DNA of 64,000 bases from Massospora cicadina (taxonomy: Eukaryota; Entomophthoromycota; Entomophthoromycetes; Entomophthorales; Entomophthoraceae): positions 62,001-126,000 of the forward strand of contig JAKSZP010005260.1 of the NCBI GenBank assembly GCA_022478985.1, read 5' to 3'. Below the pieces are notes generated by a model that worked only from the letters and a program-made list of their open reading frames with translations, had not been told where the DNA came from and did no database searches. Positions 1 through 12,200 of the stretch are shown here, one piece after another. The first letter of the stretch is position 1. Each line of letters opens with the position of its first letter. The translations under genes and the position numbers were made by a program.

Positions 1-490
1 CCTCAAGACCTAAAAATGGAAAGAGTTGGAAAACGTGTCACTAACATTTTTCTCTCAATCCCAGCAAACCAACCATATTTGGCAAGCAACCTGCTTAGGT
101 AATGGGACTTTTTACCCATTAAGGCAGGTCGCAAAACAACTGATTGTTTCACTAGTTGCAGGTGACATCACTCACCTCGCAACTTGATCCTTAAATCCCA
201 ATTGGTCAGTGATGAAACCCAATCAATCCTAATTGGTACACCTGATAGTTAATCATCAATCAACTATCAGATGCCCCCATTTCGTCAGCAACTCTTCCTG
301 AAAAGATCTTAAGCATTCATCTGGACAAATCCATGACGTACCTGACCCAGGGTAATAATCTAAAATCCCTTAAACATTGTTACCCCAAAATCAGGGTTCA
401 CCAATATCCAATTTACTTCTCTATTGGGAATTATCCCCTAGAAACCCTTGGTAATCCAGTCTTCTGGGAATATGGGAAAAAATTTCAACA
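1..490 (-). repeat. 3' LTR of element A (partial)
   Basis: Closely matches 8390-8868, for example at 1-60 against 8391-8450 and at 361-480 against 8741-8866. The rest of this LTR lies left of the window. Homology stops near 482-490, next to a run of C on the + strand that is a purine tract on the element strand. Confidence 0.8.
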
Positions 491-2270
491 CATCCCCCCT
501 CTTGCCTAGATTTCCAGCGAGAAAAGGATTGGGGAAGGAGAACACTGCTTTGAACACTCGGTCAAATACTTCATTTGTTCAAGTGGAATACAATCAATCA
601 GTACTCAACGCTGCTCAGGACAACCTTCATCATGATCTCTCTTCCTCTTCCTACTTGCTACCGCCTACTCAGAGTGCAGTTCCCATGACCTTCTGTCATG
701 CTGGGATGATCAATTTACATGTGACTATATTAATTCTTGGATCTGGTTCCCCCCATCAGGGCATATGACCTGCTGTCATATTCAGGATTCTTGGTCCAGT
801 GTCCTCGATTTCCTGAATTTCTCCTCATCCTCAACAGGAGATTCTTGTCATCAATATTTATTTCGCAGTGCAAATAAGAATGTTCATTTATATGCACCTT
901 TATTATTTTCTCATAATAACGTCTTGGCTCATATCATTCTTGATTTTTCTCTGTATAGCTTTTCCCATTAATTTTGAGATTAATTTCTCCAAAATTAGAG
1001 CTTAATTGATTTCAGAGTGCATAGTGGGAACTATCATATAAGTCTGACATCCCCCTCTCATCCAGCTCAAATATCAAATTTGGATTCTCAGTACCAACAG
1101 CTGCTTAATAGCATGTCTGATAAAGATCTTCAGCTCTAAAGTTGATGAGTTGATCTGCGTGCCAGAACCTCTTCTACGGTCCTTCCAGAACTCATACTCC
1201 CATTCAAGTATCTATAGCCAGTCCTTCTGTGGAATTATCGGAAATGGTAACCAAATCTGACAAAACCAGGTTAGCGATTGTATCAAATGACTTGCGACCA
1301 ATTCTTCCCCTGTCATCAAATCCTGAGTTAGATTTTAAAACACTCCTGTATTCAGCTCTATTTGCAGATTCTCCTACCATTATTGTCAAAACTCTTAAAG
1401 CAATGACATCTGCTCTTGATCATTTGTTCCTCGCCAGATTGGACTTTCTTCCAGAGTTCCTCTTCTGACTGAGTCAGTGTTACAATCCAATTGTTTTGGC
1501 CACTGAACCTGCCATCAGAAACAGCGTACATTTCAAAATCCCCTATGCATAATTAAGGGCCCAAGTAACTGAGGTATTTCCATAGCTCTGAACTCCTCTG
1601 ATCTCAAAAACATCCTAGATTAAGACGTTGCAGCCTAGGCTCTTTGCTTTGCTGCCCAAGTTCTTCAAAGCTGGGCCATGAAGCTTCCAGACTCTCCTGG
1701 ATTCCATTTCTCATTCTGCTTCAGCTTCCAAGAAGCTCATAGTTATCATCTACAGGATGCCATTCGCTCCTTGCATGACTATCTCATTTTGGGCGCATCC
1801 CATCAGTATCTTCCACTGATGGCTTTAATAGGGGGCATGATTCAGCAACCCCTGCCTAGTATCCCTTGCTCAATGCTGGCCCATATGTCTAGTGCTCTTG
1901 ACAAAGCCCATCAACAAGTTCTCAAGACCAATCTTCCAGCTCTGATGCCATATTGGGATTATTTGGGGTTATTCGCTGGCTGCCTCTTCTTGTTCTGTTG
2001 CCTCCCTCCCCACTCTGTGGTATTGCATTTAGCATCTTCCAACATTTCCATTTCTCTTCCCCTAGTCACCTTCTCACAGGGATCAGCATCCACTCAACGA
2101 ACTTGGTTTCAAGTAGGTCTAACCCTCGCTAGCATTTGATCACACATAGATATCATTGGGGTATTTACTCCTACTGCGATCCATCCTCCTTCCCCCAAGA
2201 GGCAACATAGGCAGAATCATCCCCAAATTGAGGATAACCAATAAAGAATAAAAATTATAAAAATATATCT
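448..2270 (+). other. Antisense ORF region between integrase and 3' LTR of element A
   Basis: The plus strand, opposite to gag-pol, carries serial ORFs at 448-768, 765-971, 1229-1468 and 1678-2139. The longest is 153 codons. Their translations read like protein, with amphipathic stretches such as ALDHLFLARLDFLPEF and SMLAHMSSALDKAHQQV. The run ends just before an AATAAA at about 2241-2246 and an A-rich stretch. I recognise no domain. It may be an antisense accessory ORF of the element, as known in some plant Ty3 lineages, or a second broken element lying on the other strand. The frames are interrupted, so a protein product today is unlikely. Confidence 0.35.
493..503 (-). other. Polypurine tract of element A
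   Basis: On the minus strand this reads AAGAGGGGGGA directly before the 3' LTR, the place and composition expected of the plus-strand primer of an LTR retrotransposon. Confidence 0.5.
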
Positions 2271-2875
2271 TTTTTATATGTGGCTTTTTTCCCATATATT
2301 ATCAATCTTTTTATTTTTTTCTTCTTTTTTCTATGGGACTTGACTATTTTGGTTTATTGGTTCATCTTTTTATTTTGTCCCCCAAACTGTATCCTAGGTA
2401 TACTTAAACCTACCATTTTTCTATGTCTCAAAGTCTTACTTTTCTAATACTTAACCATTTAGTTTGGTTCAGCGTTCCTTTCTAAGACTTAACCAAATCA
2501 TTAGTACATAACCAACTTAATGGTTTAGCAGTCCTTCAGGAACTCTTTTTTATTATTTTTCATCAATCTATTGTTTAAATACTTAGCATGGACTCAATTT
2601 ACTATCCTTTCATCCAAGAGGTTCTTGATAGAGTAGGCGTCCATCACCATCTTTATGATAATCTTAAATAGACCTGACCACAATGCATCCAACTTGTTTC
2701 TTCTCCCAAAACCATGCATATCATAACAGGAAACTCCTTCACCTATTTGGTATTCTGATAAGGCTGGTCAGCTCTTATCATCTGTCATTTTCACTCAAAT
2801 ACTTTTCTCAAATCTGTATAAAATGCTTGCAATTTCATTTTGATCAGGATACTCGTCAATTGATTCAAGTACTGC

Positions 2876-3466
2876 TCAGCACTCATCCCCAATGTTAATT
2901 CCACCAACAAATATTAAAACTAGTGGCAACGCGGCCTTCCTTTCATATAGCAACTCAAATGGCGCTTTTCCCATTGCCGTATGATGACTTATATTGTAGG
3001 CAAATGTCACTGAACACATGTACATTTCCCATGCAAAAGTTCTTCCTGCAATAAGATTCCTCAGCGTCATGGACAGCGTCCCATTGACTCATTCTACCAG
3101 TTCTTTTGTCTATAGCAGGTAGGGTACAGACATTACTCCTCAGATCCCCATTATTTTATTTAATTGTGGGATCACATTAGACGTGAAATTCTTCCCGTTG
3201 CTCAGAAGGACCTGCGGGAATCCATGTCAGTATACTACTTGATCTAGGATGAACTTTGCAGTGCTGGTAGCATCTACTTTCGCCAGGGCCTTCATCTCAA
3301 CCCATCTCAACAGATGGTCGATTGAAACTATGTTTTCCTTGACTCCCCCTGTGCTTATCATCAGCAGTACCATCACGTCAATGGACACTGTATGCCAAGA
3401 AAATCCAGGGCGGACCAGCTGGTATCCAGTCTTATTCTTATGCGGCTTGTGCAACTGGCACTCCAC
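2876..3466 (-). pseudogene. Element A integrase (broken)
   Basis: Two minus-strand fragments carry Ty3-type integrase core sequence. One at 3227-3466 includes the stretch WHTVSIDVMVLL with the first catalytic Asp and a later FILDQVVY. One at 2876-3070 includes TFAYNISHHTAMGKAPFELLY, the conserved 'YN...H..TG.sPFELLYG' part of the C-terminal integrase core. Stops and a frame change separate them, so no intact DDE enzyme is encoded. Confidence 0.7.
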
Positions 3467-3664
3467 AATTCAAGCCAGATATTATGTGAAATTATAGTTG
3501 ATGGACTCTCAGTAGTAGTACTGGTAAATATGATTGGTTGCTTTTCTCAGGCCTCTATGCCTGACACCCTTATGAGTGGCTTGAACAATAGTGCTTATTC
3601 TGATGGCTTTGGGAATAGTAATCGTTTCCCTTTGATCATCTTGAAAACTTGTCCATCTATGGTC

Positions 3665-4101
3665 TCAGTGTTTTCCATCACTTTTGCAAAGTGTACTTTG
3701 GATTTCTTGGGGCTTGTTCTTAATTTCTTCATCGATCATTCTCTGGAATAGCACATCCACCTGCTGGTGTACCACCTGGACCATTGGTAAAAGCAATAAG
3801 CCATCCACATTATGTTGAGAAGCCCCAGCTTGGTAGACTATCTCATAATTATAAGCCTGCAACTTTAGTGCCATTGGGCCAGTCATCCTTCTGGTTCTCA
3901 TAAATTATACATCCAACGCAACAAGGAGTGGTCCATCACCACTTTGAAGTGTGTTCCATAGATATACACCTGAAACTGTTTACAGGCATAAATGACAAGG
4001 CATTCACTCTCAGTTACGGTGTAATTCCTCTCAGCAGCTGAGATTGTCTGGCTCACATATGCTACTAGATGTTCATCCCCAAGTTCATCTACTTGGCTCA
4101 A
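3665..4101 (-). pseudogene. Element A RNase H (broken)
   Basis: Fragments 3898-4101 and 3665-3901 give the Ty3 RNase H region. LVAYVSQTISAAERNYTVTE corresponds to 'ia..SrtLs..ErnYs..E', followed by KVVMDHSLLRWM, then the 'hNVDGLLLLP' region before integrase, which is normally NvvADaLSR. Here the Asp of ADaLSR is replaced, and a frame change lies between the two parts. Confidence 0.7.
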
Positions 4102-4430
4102 TATGGCACCAATCGCAATAATGAAGCATCAGTTTGTATTTTTTAATACTTTATCAAAATTTGAATATTCAAAATCGGAGAATATATTTGATACTGGCAT
4201 AACTCATTGAAGGATTTCTGGTCTTCATTTCAAATGAATCCTTTTTTCAGATCCTTCAACAATTGGAAGAGGGGCTTGGTGATTCTTTCAAAATCCTGAA
4301 TGAATCTTCTATAGTATCTGACCATTCCAAGGAACACTTGGATATATTGGACACTCTTCAACACAGCCATTCGCTCTATGGCTTTGATCTTCTGGGCTTG
4401 CAGCTTCAGTCCACTAGAGTTGATTACAAA

Positions 4431-4961
4431 TCACATATATTCTAACTCTTTCTTGAAGAAGTGACACTTCTTCAGCTTAATCTTCAGGATGGCCGCGCTT
4501 AGTCTCTTAAACACTTCCTCCCAGTGGTGCAAATGGTCAGTAAACGTCCTAATGAACACATTTATATCGTCCAAGTACACCAGGATGCATGACAACTTCA
4601 AGTCATCTAGTATGGCGTCCACGGCCCTCAGTAACGCCGCAGGCGCATTGCACAGACCCTGGGACATCCTCATCAGTTGATAAAGCACCTGCGCGGTGAT
4701 AATTGTGCATTTCTCTTGACCTTCTCTTGGCAAATTAATTTGCCAATATCCCAATATTAGATCCATAGCGGAGAAATACTTTGCTTCTCCTAATAAATCT
4801 AGCATATCATCAATTCTTGATAGTGGGTAAGAATCTTTCTTCATAATCTTGTTCAGCTTCCAATAATCAATCACCACCTGATTAAAGCCAGCCTTATTCT
4901 TCATAATAAGGATAGGGCTCGCCCAGGGACTCAACGATGGAACTAGAAGCCCATGCTTCAC
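4431..4961 (-). pseudogene. Element A reverse transcriptase
   Basis: A 176-codon minus-strand stretch with clear RT motifs. SPWASPILIMKNK is the entry segment, followed by VVIDYWKLNKIMKKDSYPLS, the 'AMDLILGYWQI' segment with the first catalytic Asp, and LVYLDDINVF with the YxDD box. The order and spacing fit Ty3/gypsy RT. Upstream, 4894-5142 gives weak protease-RT linker sequence. The domain is the longest open piece of the element but is flanked by stops. Confidence 0.8.
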
Positions 4962-5894
4962 TAATTTGCTGATTTTCTTCCTCTACTACCGCTTCAGCCA
5001 CCTTCAACCATCGAATAGGTCTCATCCTGATTAGCAAATTTTCCCTAGTATTGACCTTGTGGATCAAATCTCTCGCACATCCCAAATTGTAAGTCCTGGG
5101 AGAATACTTCCCATTACTTGTCAAACAATTTGAGCACCTCATACTGCTCTCTGTCGTCAGATCAACGAGTTGCTTTCAATTAACCAATAGATTGATACTT
5201 TCAGTTACACCTGCCGATAATCCCATTCCATTAAGGGTCCCAAAATCATGGAATTTCCTCAATATAGCTATTGGGATTATGTGAACAAATGCGATGATCT
5301 GATTCTTTTTAATCTTCATTGGTTTTTCGTTTAAATTTGCCAGGAGTAATCAAATTTCACCATGGCCCAGCATATTTATTTCAGAAGCCACCCAAGGCTC
5401 TACTCTGTACTTCTTCCAGGGGCTTCCAACTTCCCCATACAGCAGCTCTGGTATCTCTAATATCAACCCCATGCTGACTATTATCTGTGATCCTGGTGGT
5501 ACGGTTCTCACATTCTTGATCCTCAGTGGAATTCCCTAATTTTCTAGGATTTCTGTTGGCATTTCTCATCGCTTCTAGACAACTAGTTGGTATTGAATCA
5601 GTACAATGCTGTCATTGTATATCAGGTTGATGAAGATATTTCTCCTAATCAGTGGAGCTTCCCCATCCTTCTGATAAACCAATGGTAACGTCTGACCCAA
5701 TATGGTTAACGTATTATCCTTGAAGTTACATATAACTCTGTATTTTATAGAAATTCCATCCCAATCAGAATATCATAGTTTTGGTTGGCCAAAACTATTG
5801 CTGGAGCAGATGCCACCAAGGATCCAAATCAAAGTGGTAGAGTGCTATACGCTTCACATGATATGGTGGTATTTGGCCTGGCTGTCTCATATTC

Positions 5895-6010
5895 TTTCTT
5901 GTGTTCCAAATTGGGCGAGATCTTCATCCTTTTCACCAGCTTGGTCAAAACAATATTAATGGGAGCTCCACTGTTAACAATTGCCCTCACCCATGCTCAA
6001 TTTACTAGTA
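5895..6010 (-). pseudogene. Element A aspartic protease core with D to N change
   Basis: The minus strand reads AIVNSGAPINIVLTKLVKRM, which matches the retroviral-type protease core 'v.vDSGAp.nivs.klv'. The catalytic Asp codon is AAC (Asn), so the protease would be inactive. It lies between gag and RT, as expected. Confidence 0.55.
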
Positions 6011-6512
6011 TATCTATATATGTACAATTGGAGTATTGTAAAATAGTATTACTGAGTGTATAGCATCATTATTAGCTGAATTGAGGGTGAGAATTATTTG
6101 CATCAATAAATCAGGGATTATTCCTTGATCACGCTAAGGGGGATTGATAGGTTTGCCTCATCTAATCTGTCTTCAGTCAATTCTTCTGGATTATCTGTGG
6201 CTCAAACCTTGTCTTCCAGTTGTCAGGCATACAGCCAAGCAAAATCATTAATTATCTTGGGGTTGATCCGCTTCACCTCAGATCATGTTACCACGTTTAC
6301 ATTCAAATTGACTACTTTACACAGCTGAGCCTGCGCATCTTCATCCATGAACAGATCACTGATGTCAAATTCATTGGGCATAATATCAGGAGGAACAGGT
6401 TTTTATGCAGCTCTAGACTGTTCCCCATCTAGGCTGTGGGCCTTTTTCCTGACTCCTTTGCAGCTGCAGACCCTTTCACTTATTTTACGTTAATCTGGTC
6501 TTTAGGTTTCTT

Positions 6513-7300
6513 GCAGTACACATTGATATGTCCTTTTCCTCTGCACTGGTAACAGACTTTATCCTTCTTATTAATCCATTTAAAGTCTTTGGGCTTATTT
6601 CCCAGCACAGTTCAGTAATTCATCTCCTTAGCAACCTCGTTCCCCTTTGTTGGATTTGAATTTCATACTGGATTCAATTTTGAAATTTTTATTGAGGCAT
6701 CAAAGGTAGCTCCCAATATTTTCAGATTGTCCACCATCTGAGAGGTGGTAATCTCCATTGTGAACATGGAATACATCATTCAATGCAAATTGCCAAAGGG
6801 CTGAAGGGCTGCTTGTAGTGCAATTTGGTAATCAAAATCATCCAGCACTTTTGCTCCAACCAAGATTTGCAATTCCTGGTAGAAATGATCAGCAAAGCTT
6901 GATAAGGATTCATCTTTATGGAATTGAATGCCACGAATTCTTGCTTGCACTTCAACATGCGTGTGGGGCTTCCAAATTTCTTCATAATGGCCTCCTTGGC
7001 CTCTGTATATGACTATCTGTCCTCCTCTAGATGGGGCAACTCTAGGTCTTGACAATTGGTATCCAGGCAATTCATCACCGTCAAAGCCTTTTAAAAATTA
7101 CCGTATCCATACATTGTCATATTGAATAATAAGAAAAACGCAGGGGCGTTATCCTGATGGAAATTTGGCAATTTCAGTGTTTCTTTGAATTCCTCTGAGG
7201 TTTCTCTAGCCACCTCTCTTGGTCTAGCTACTTGTCTCACTTGGGGAGTAATTTTGGGCATCATTTCCAAAATAGCTGTGAAAGCAGGTGACATGTTTCT
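6513..7300 (-). pseudogene. Element A gag with CCHC zinc knuckle
   Basis: The minus-strand fragments 7091-7294 and 6780-7070 include ESLSSFADHFYQELQILVG, typical of the Ty3 retrotrans_gag capsid domain. Downstream at 6513-6554 lies a complete CX2CX4HX4C knuckle (CYQCRGKGHINVYC). The frames are offset from each other, so the polyprotein is broken. The protein would form the particle shell and package RNA. Confidence 0.65.
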
Positions 7301-7726
7301 TGAGTTAGTCAGCTTTCCAACTGGAGTCCTTGGAGTTCTTTTTCACCATCAGTTGCCACATATAACTCACATTCACATTTGTGAGTCTTCAACTCATCGA
7401 CCACTTAATCAGCTGCTCTATATCTTCACTGAATGCTTTTAATTTAATGCAATCCACTTCATGCTCCGTTTTCAGAAATAAGTTTTCTCAAACTAAATTC
7501 CCTTCCTTTTTCTTCAATGACATTACTTGTACAAGTAACTCATTTCTGAAACTCGCGACATTCTTGACCCCTTCCTTGATCTTGGTGACTCTCTACTCCT
7601 AGGCAGCGAATTCTTGATGATCCACCAAGTTCAGGGTGTTCTGGTTAACGAATTCCAACTCCGTCCAGAGTTTTCTTATTTCATTCTTTTATGACATCAC
7701 GTCCTAGTATCTACTACTCAACTACA

Positions 7727-7744
7727 CCCCTGTAGTGAGCACCA
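7727..7744 (-). other. Candidate primer-binding site of element A
   Basis: Two bases inside the LTR end the element strand reads TGGTGCTCACTACAGGGG. Its complement ends in CCA and would fold as a tRNA 3' acceptor strand (AGTGAGC plus A) and T-stem strand (CCTGT). This is the geometry of a tRNA primer site. The tRNA identity is not assigned. Confidence 0.5.
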
Positions 7745-7746
7745 AA

Positions 7747-8873
7747 TGTTAAAATTTAGAGGGTTCTTTATTATTCTCAGCTGATAAAACTCTAAATTAA
7801 TCAACTGCACAGATTCGTCGTTGTGCAATTCTCTGAGTTGTCTGATAGTAAGACGTATTTATTTGATAATAGTATGGAGACTATTATCTTTAGTTAAATA
7901 AAGTACTAGTATTGGGTCCAACGCTTGACCAGTATTTCCTCTCAAGTTACTTAGGATGTCCTCAATAGGGATTTTTTCCCTTGTACCATCTAACTTGATT
8001 CACGCTCAGATCCCCATTTATGGTTTCTCTCTGGTGACACACATTCAGCGGAAATCCCTGATTCAGTTCAGCTTCTCTTCTCTAAATCCACGCTCAAATC
8101 CTTACTCTTTATCCTAAAGAGTCTCTCAATTAAAGCACACAGCAATACTCTCCTTGAGAAATAATAGAACTCAAAATGGATTCTGGTAAAGTATATTATG
8201 ATAATACTCTGGTAATTTGTGTTTTTTATAAAGTGAATCATATGAGAATTTATAGTGGGATTCCGGCGCCCAACCCGTGGTTGGCACCTCCTCAATGAAA
8301 TGGCAGCCATTGTTATTAAATTACCCATCCTCATCTCATCAACAATGGCTTTCCGCATCCTGGCTAGGATTCCATCTTTGGATATTCTCAAGACCTAAAA
8401 ATGGAAAGAGTTGGAAAACGTGTCCCTAATGTTTTCCTCTCAATCCCAGCAAACCAACCATATTTGGCAAGCGACCTACTTAGGTGATGGGACTTGTTAC
8501 CCATTAAGGCAGGTCGCAAAACAACTGATTTATTCACTAGTTTCAGGTGGCATCACTTACCTCGCAACTTGATCCAAAATTCCAAATCGATTGGTGATGA
8601 AACTTGACTGATCCCAATCAGTACACCTTATAGTTAATCATCAATCAACTACCAGATGCTCCTGTTTTGTTGGCAACTCTGCCCGATGAGTTCTTAAGCA
8701 TTCATCCAGGTCAATCCTCAACGGATCTGACCCAGGCAAATAACCTAAAATCCCCAAACATTGTTACCCCAAAATCAGGGTCCACCAATATCCAATTCAC
8801 TTCGTTATAGGGAATTGTCCCCTAGTGACCCCTGGTAATCTAGTCAGCTGGGAATATAGGCAAAAAACCCAAA
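7747..8873 (-). repeat. 5' LTR of element A
   Basis: Starts TGTTAAAATTT beside the candidate primer site and extends to the end of similarity with the left LTR, near 8868-8873. About 1.13 kb, larger than the LTRs of the chromoviruses in this window. Confidence 0.7.
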
Positions 8874-9030
8874 AACTGGGTATTACCAAAAAAGTATGTT
8901 TGAGTCCAGGTTAATGTTAACTTGCTACTGACGCCACCAACTCACCTCCAGGATAACTGGAAATCAGGTCTGAAACTGCAGCAAACTGATCACAAAAATT
9001 GAACTGGTGCATTGAAAATTGTAAAAGCCA

Positions 9031-10213
9031 CTATATTTTATATGAGGCCATTTTAGCGGAAGATGCGCCCAACACTGATGCCCTCACCTCCATGTCCAAG
9101 ACAGGATCATGTACCATTTTTAGACTCATAAAGTTTCCCGCCACTCCCATATCCACAAGGGCCTCAATTGACACCCTGTGTTTAACTAAACTAAATTCTA
9201 GATGCAACAAAAGATAGGCAAAATCCTGTTTATTAGCCACCGCATGGGATACTACCAGCTGAATGGCTATAACCACTGAGTCATCTGTGAACCAAGAATG
9301 AGAGGGGAATTGGAACCTTCCATTAGAAAGAACATTATCGAATTCTTCATGCTGGTACACCAGTAACCTGAAAACAGGGGATTCAGGGGCACCAGATCCT
9401 CCATGAGAACTGCATTATTAACTTGTGCCAGGGAAAGGGAAGAAAAACAATAGGAGGAAAGAGACTGGAGCATCTGCCAGAAACAAAAAAACATCCTCCA
9501 GAAGTCTGGCCTGAACAGCACGCTGGGCGAGAGACAAAGGGCACGCTGACTTTTCATTCAACACCCCACTCAAAAAAAAAAACTTTGGTGGGAACCTGTT
9601 TACTACACCCCCTGAAACATGCCAAAGTTTGGAACTGATGGAGATAGCCACTGCCCAACCTGGTCTAATGAATCCAAATGAGTGTCCCAGGCAGAGTGAT
9701 TGGCGGAAACTGGATCTAAGTTAGCCTGAAATACCGCAGTTTAAACATCCATTGGGATCCTGAGTCCTGTAGACTGGCCATGGAATGCTCCAATGAATGA
9801 AACCTGATCAGACGCTTCTGGTACCAGCATGAAGAATTGTAGCAGGTGAGCGAATCTTGACACTGGCATCTGGAACACTGATGATACTAATGTAACCAAC
9901 GGATCTGAGACTCCTTCTTGATTGGCCAAGCATAAAATCCTGTGCTCCCAACAACGAGAATTCCCCTCCACTGCATTCAAAGAGACACACTCCACTTCAC
10001 ATCTGTTAGGGAGGAGGAAGCCACTATCATAGCCAAGAACTGCACTTGCAACTTGGCAAGGGTGTCCAAAGCCTTACTTTCGATTTCCAAAGAAGGTATG
10101 GATGAACCCACCCCCTGGGGCGGGATGAGGCCATAACTGGACCCTGAGGAGTTATACTGGGTCAGGAAACCCACCACCACGTGAAAGGAACTGATAAAGA
10201 CACAACTGACCAT
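9031..10213 (-). pseudogene. Element D: gag and protease relic of another gypsy element
   Basis: Minus-strand pieces read in the order gag then protease. Segment 9977-10213 contains SLEIESKALDTLAKLQVQFL, a coiled gag-like start, and 9741-9995 continues in a gag-like way. Segment 9031-9360 contains VSIEALVDMGVAGNFMS, the protease core, with Asp kept and the following Thr changed to Met. The element stops at about 8880 against the LTR of element A, so its pol is missing from this window. Frames are broken. Confidence 0.5.
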
Positions 10214-11139
10214 AAAAACTGAGCCAAACTAAGCATTGATTGTAGCTTATGAGATATAATAACACTTTTGCATCACCTACTTTTAACAGAAGGGTGGAGA
10301 TGGCATGAACTAAGGGTCATTTAATTTTATCACAGAGCCAGCTAACAAAGTTGAGAATAGCCTTCCAGTCATGGTGTTTAAACAACCAGAACGGAAACCA
10401 GAATGCTGGAGGCATAGATGTCCATATGATCTGGTATTTGAAGGGGAGAGAAATGATTGTGGGGAGGTGACTGAAGATCACCATTATGAAAATCCTACTA
10501 GTAACCATGCCATGGCCACAATAGAGGCCTCAGATTCCGCCGCTGTTGGCTCTTTTGGGCCCATAGGGAGCCCCAGATCCTCCATAGCGACATGGGCTTC
10601 CTAATATGTGGAAAAGTCATGAAACTTCACCCACTATGGAGAAAGGATTTCTAGAAGCAATGTCACATCCTGACGCCAGATGTTGTCCACAATTGGGAAT
10701 AACCCCAAGATGCCACTATATTTACATCCACATTTGGGGAGGTTTAGTAGCAACTTTGTAATTATGGCCAATATGGCCCAGTCATTGCATATACTGGGGA
10801 ACATTGCGCTTATTGGCAGCAGCTGGTAGAAGAAAGCGTAAATTAAACTGGAAAAAAAACTTTGCATGAGATATCGTTTATTGAAAACAATTAAAAATTG
10901 TCTGACAATTGTACCTGTGTGGGACGGTCGTCTTAAATGCTGTGTCTTGGAGAATAAATATATTTTGCATGAACTAAGAGTAATGTAATCTCATTCAATT
11001 CTGCATATTGGCATTCAAAAACTATTACAAATATGGATTAATCTCATTCTGGCCATACAACTCTTGCTCAAATTTTGCCACCAAATTTCTCCTCCTGTCA
11101 TAATTCCACTTGGCAGATCAGCAACGCTTTGTCTGATGG
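10214..11139. other. No gene recognised; transposon-derived sequence
   Basis: Short ORFs only, no domain recognised. The stretch probably belongs to the 5' part of relic D because it lies between D gag and an R3 copy in the same orientation. Confidence 0.3.
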
Positions 11140-11535
11140 GTAACTGGATGCACCCATGGCCAGGACACATAGGGTGAAACCCATTGGGTACAGAACGGAC
11201 TTAAAGCTCTTGAACCTTCCTGGGTTGGGCCCAACTTTTCCACCGGAAAGGAAACACATTGGCGGGGTTTTAAACCTGAGCATTCCACAAATGAATTGAT
11301 TCCACAGAAACTTAATTTAATTAAACTTGACGGCCCCTCATTAGGACCCAAAAATGTTAAAGGAGTAAGATGCCCACTGTTTCCCCACTGGCAGTAGTCT
11401 CTTGCTGCCGCCACCTCCAAACACACACCCCTGATCTACTGCACCAATCTTTAGGTGGCGAGATAGGGGGAAAGGGCAACTTTGAGGGGTATGATGTCAC
11501 TCACCTCTCATCAACCACATGGGCTAAATAGCCCT
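11140..11535 (-). repeat. Dispersed repeat R3, minus copy
   Basis: The reverse complement aligns with 13205-13640. Shared anchors include CCCAGGGC, GAGAGGTG/AAGAGGTG, GATCAGGG, AGCAGCAAGAGA, TTTAATTAAATT and CTGGCCATGGGTGCA, in the same order. The two copies form an inverted pair about 1.7 kb apart. R3 may be part of an LTR or of gag; both readings give protein-like text around VCxEVxAAR. Confidence 0.55.
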
Positions 11536-11712
11536 GGGACACAAGAGGGACATCTACATTCTTCAACCCCTTCATGTGGAACAGAAATTCCTCATGGTTG
11601 AGGTGCTGGAGGTCTCCCCAAACTTATAGTGAGCCTCATTAAGAATTTTATCAGGCCATGCTGCCCATTTTAGAAATCTATACACCATTACAAAAATGGT
11701 AAATTAACTTTA

Positions 11713-12200
11713 TTGATGCTCCCTTTCTTTTGGCACTCATATACAAATTTTCCAAAAAAGAGTCAAGTATTTATTCGATGTTCTTTACCACAGACAAGGA
11801 TTTGGGAAAGCTCTTGTGAAGTAGAAAAGAGATATTTCACATCTGCCAAAAGTTCAAAAATCTCAATTAATGATCTAAACATAACAGTCCACTGCCTTGT
11901 CAGAGGAATGCACCTTATTAATATAACCATTAAGTTTGCTACACCTCTTCAGACACAGGAAAACAGTAATAAATTTACTAACTTGAGCCAAGAAGATACT
12001 ATTGATATCAATATTCCGACCATCTCAGATACTCACGCTAAGTGCACTTATAGTTGACCTTAGCATGTAAACGTTAAAGTGAAAGGAATCATGGACATCA
12101 GGGTGCCCATCAACATAGTTTCTTTGATGCCAATGAAGAAAATGGAGACTGAACATATTGCCCACTTCAAAGAATATGGGATCATGGGATTTAACGCCAC
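11713..12200 (+). pseudogene. Gypsy gag/protease relic, plus strand
   Basis: An open stretch at 11713-12057 is followed, after a stop, by VKGIMDIRVPINIVSLMPM and HFKEY. This parallels the element A protease (VNSGAPINIVLTKLVKRM, then HKKEY). The D-S/T-G triad is corrupted to DIR. It is a plus-strand relative of element A, old and broken. Confidence 0.45.

Larger units (their letters stand above)
1..8873 (-). mobile_element. Element A: degenerate Ty3/gypsy LTR retrotransposon, left end cut by window
   Basis: Two similar sequences in direct orientation (1-490 and the right part of 7747-8873) bracket minus-strand gag, protease, RT, RNase H and integrase pieces in the order expected for Ty3/gypsy. 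A candidate primer-binding site adjoins the right LTR and a purine tract adjoins the left one, both placed correctly for a minus-strand element. All reading frames are broken by stops and frameshifts. No chromodomain was seen, unlike elements B, F and E/G. The element is dead or assembled from an old copy. Confidence 0.8.

Noticed and set aside
2683..3751. Plus-strand ORFs over element A integrase and RNase H
   Set aside because: They are antisense shadows of recognisable minus-strand pol sequence.
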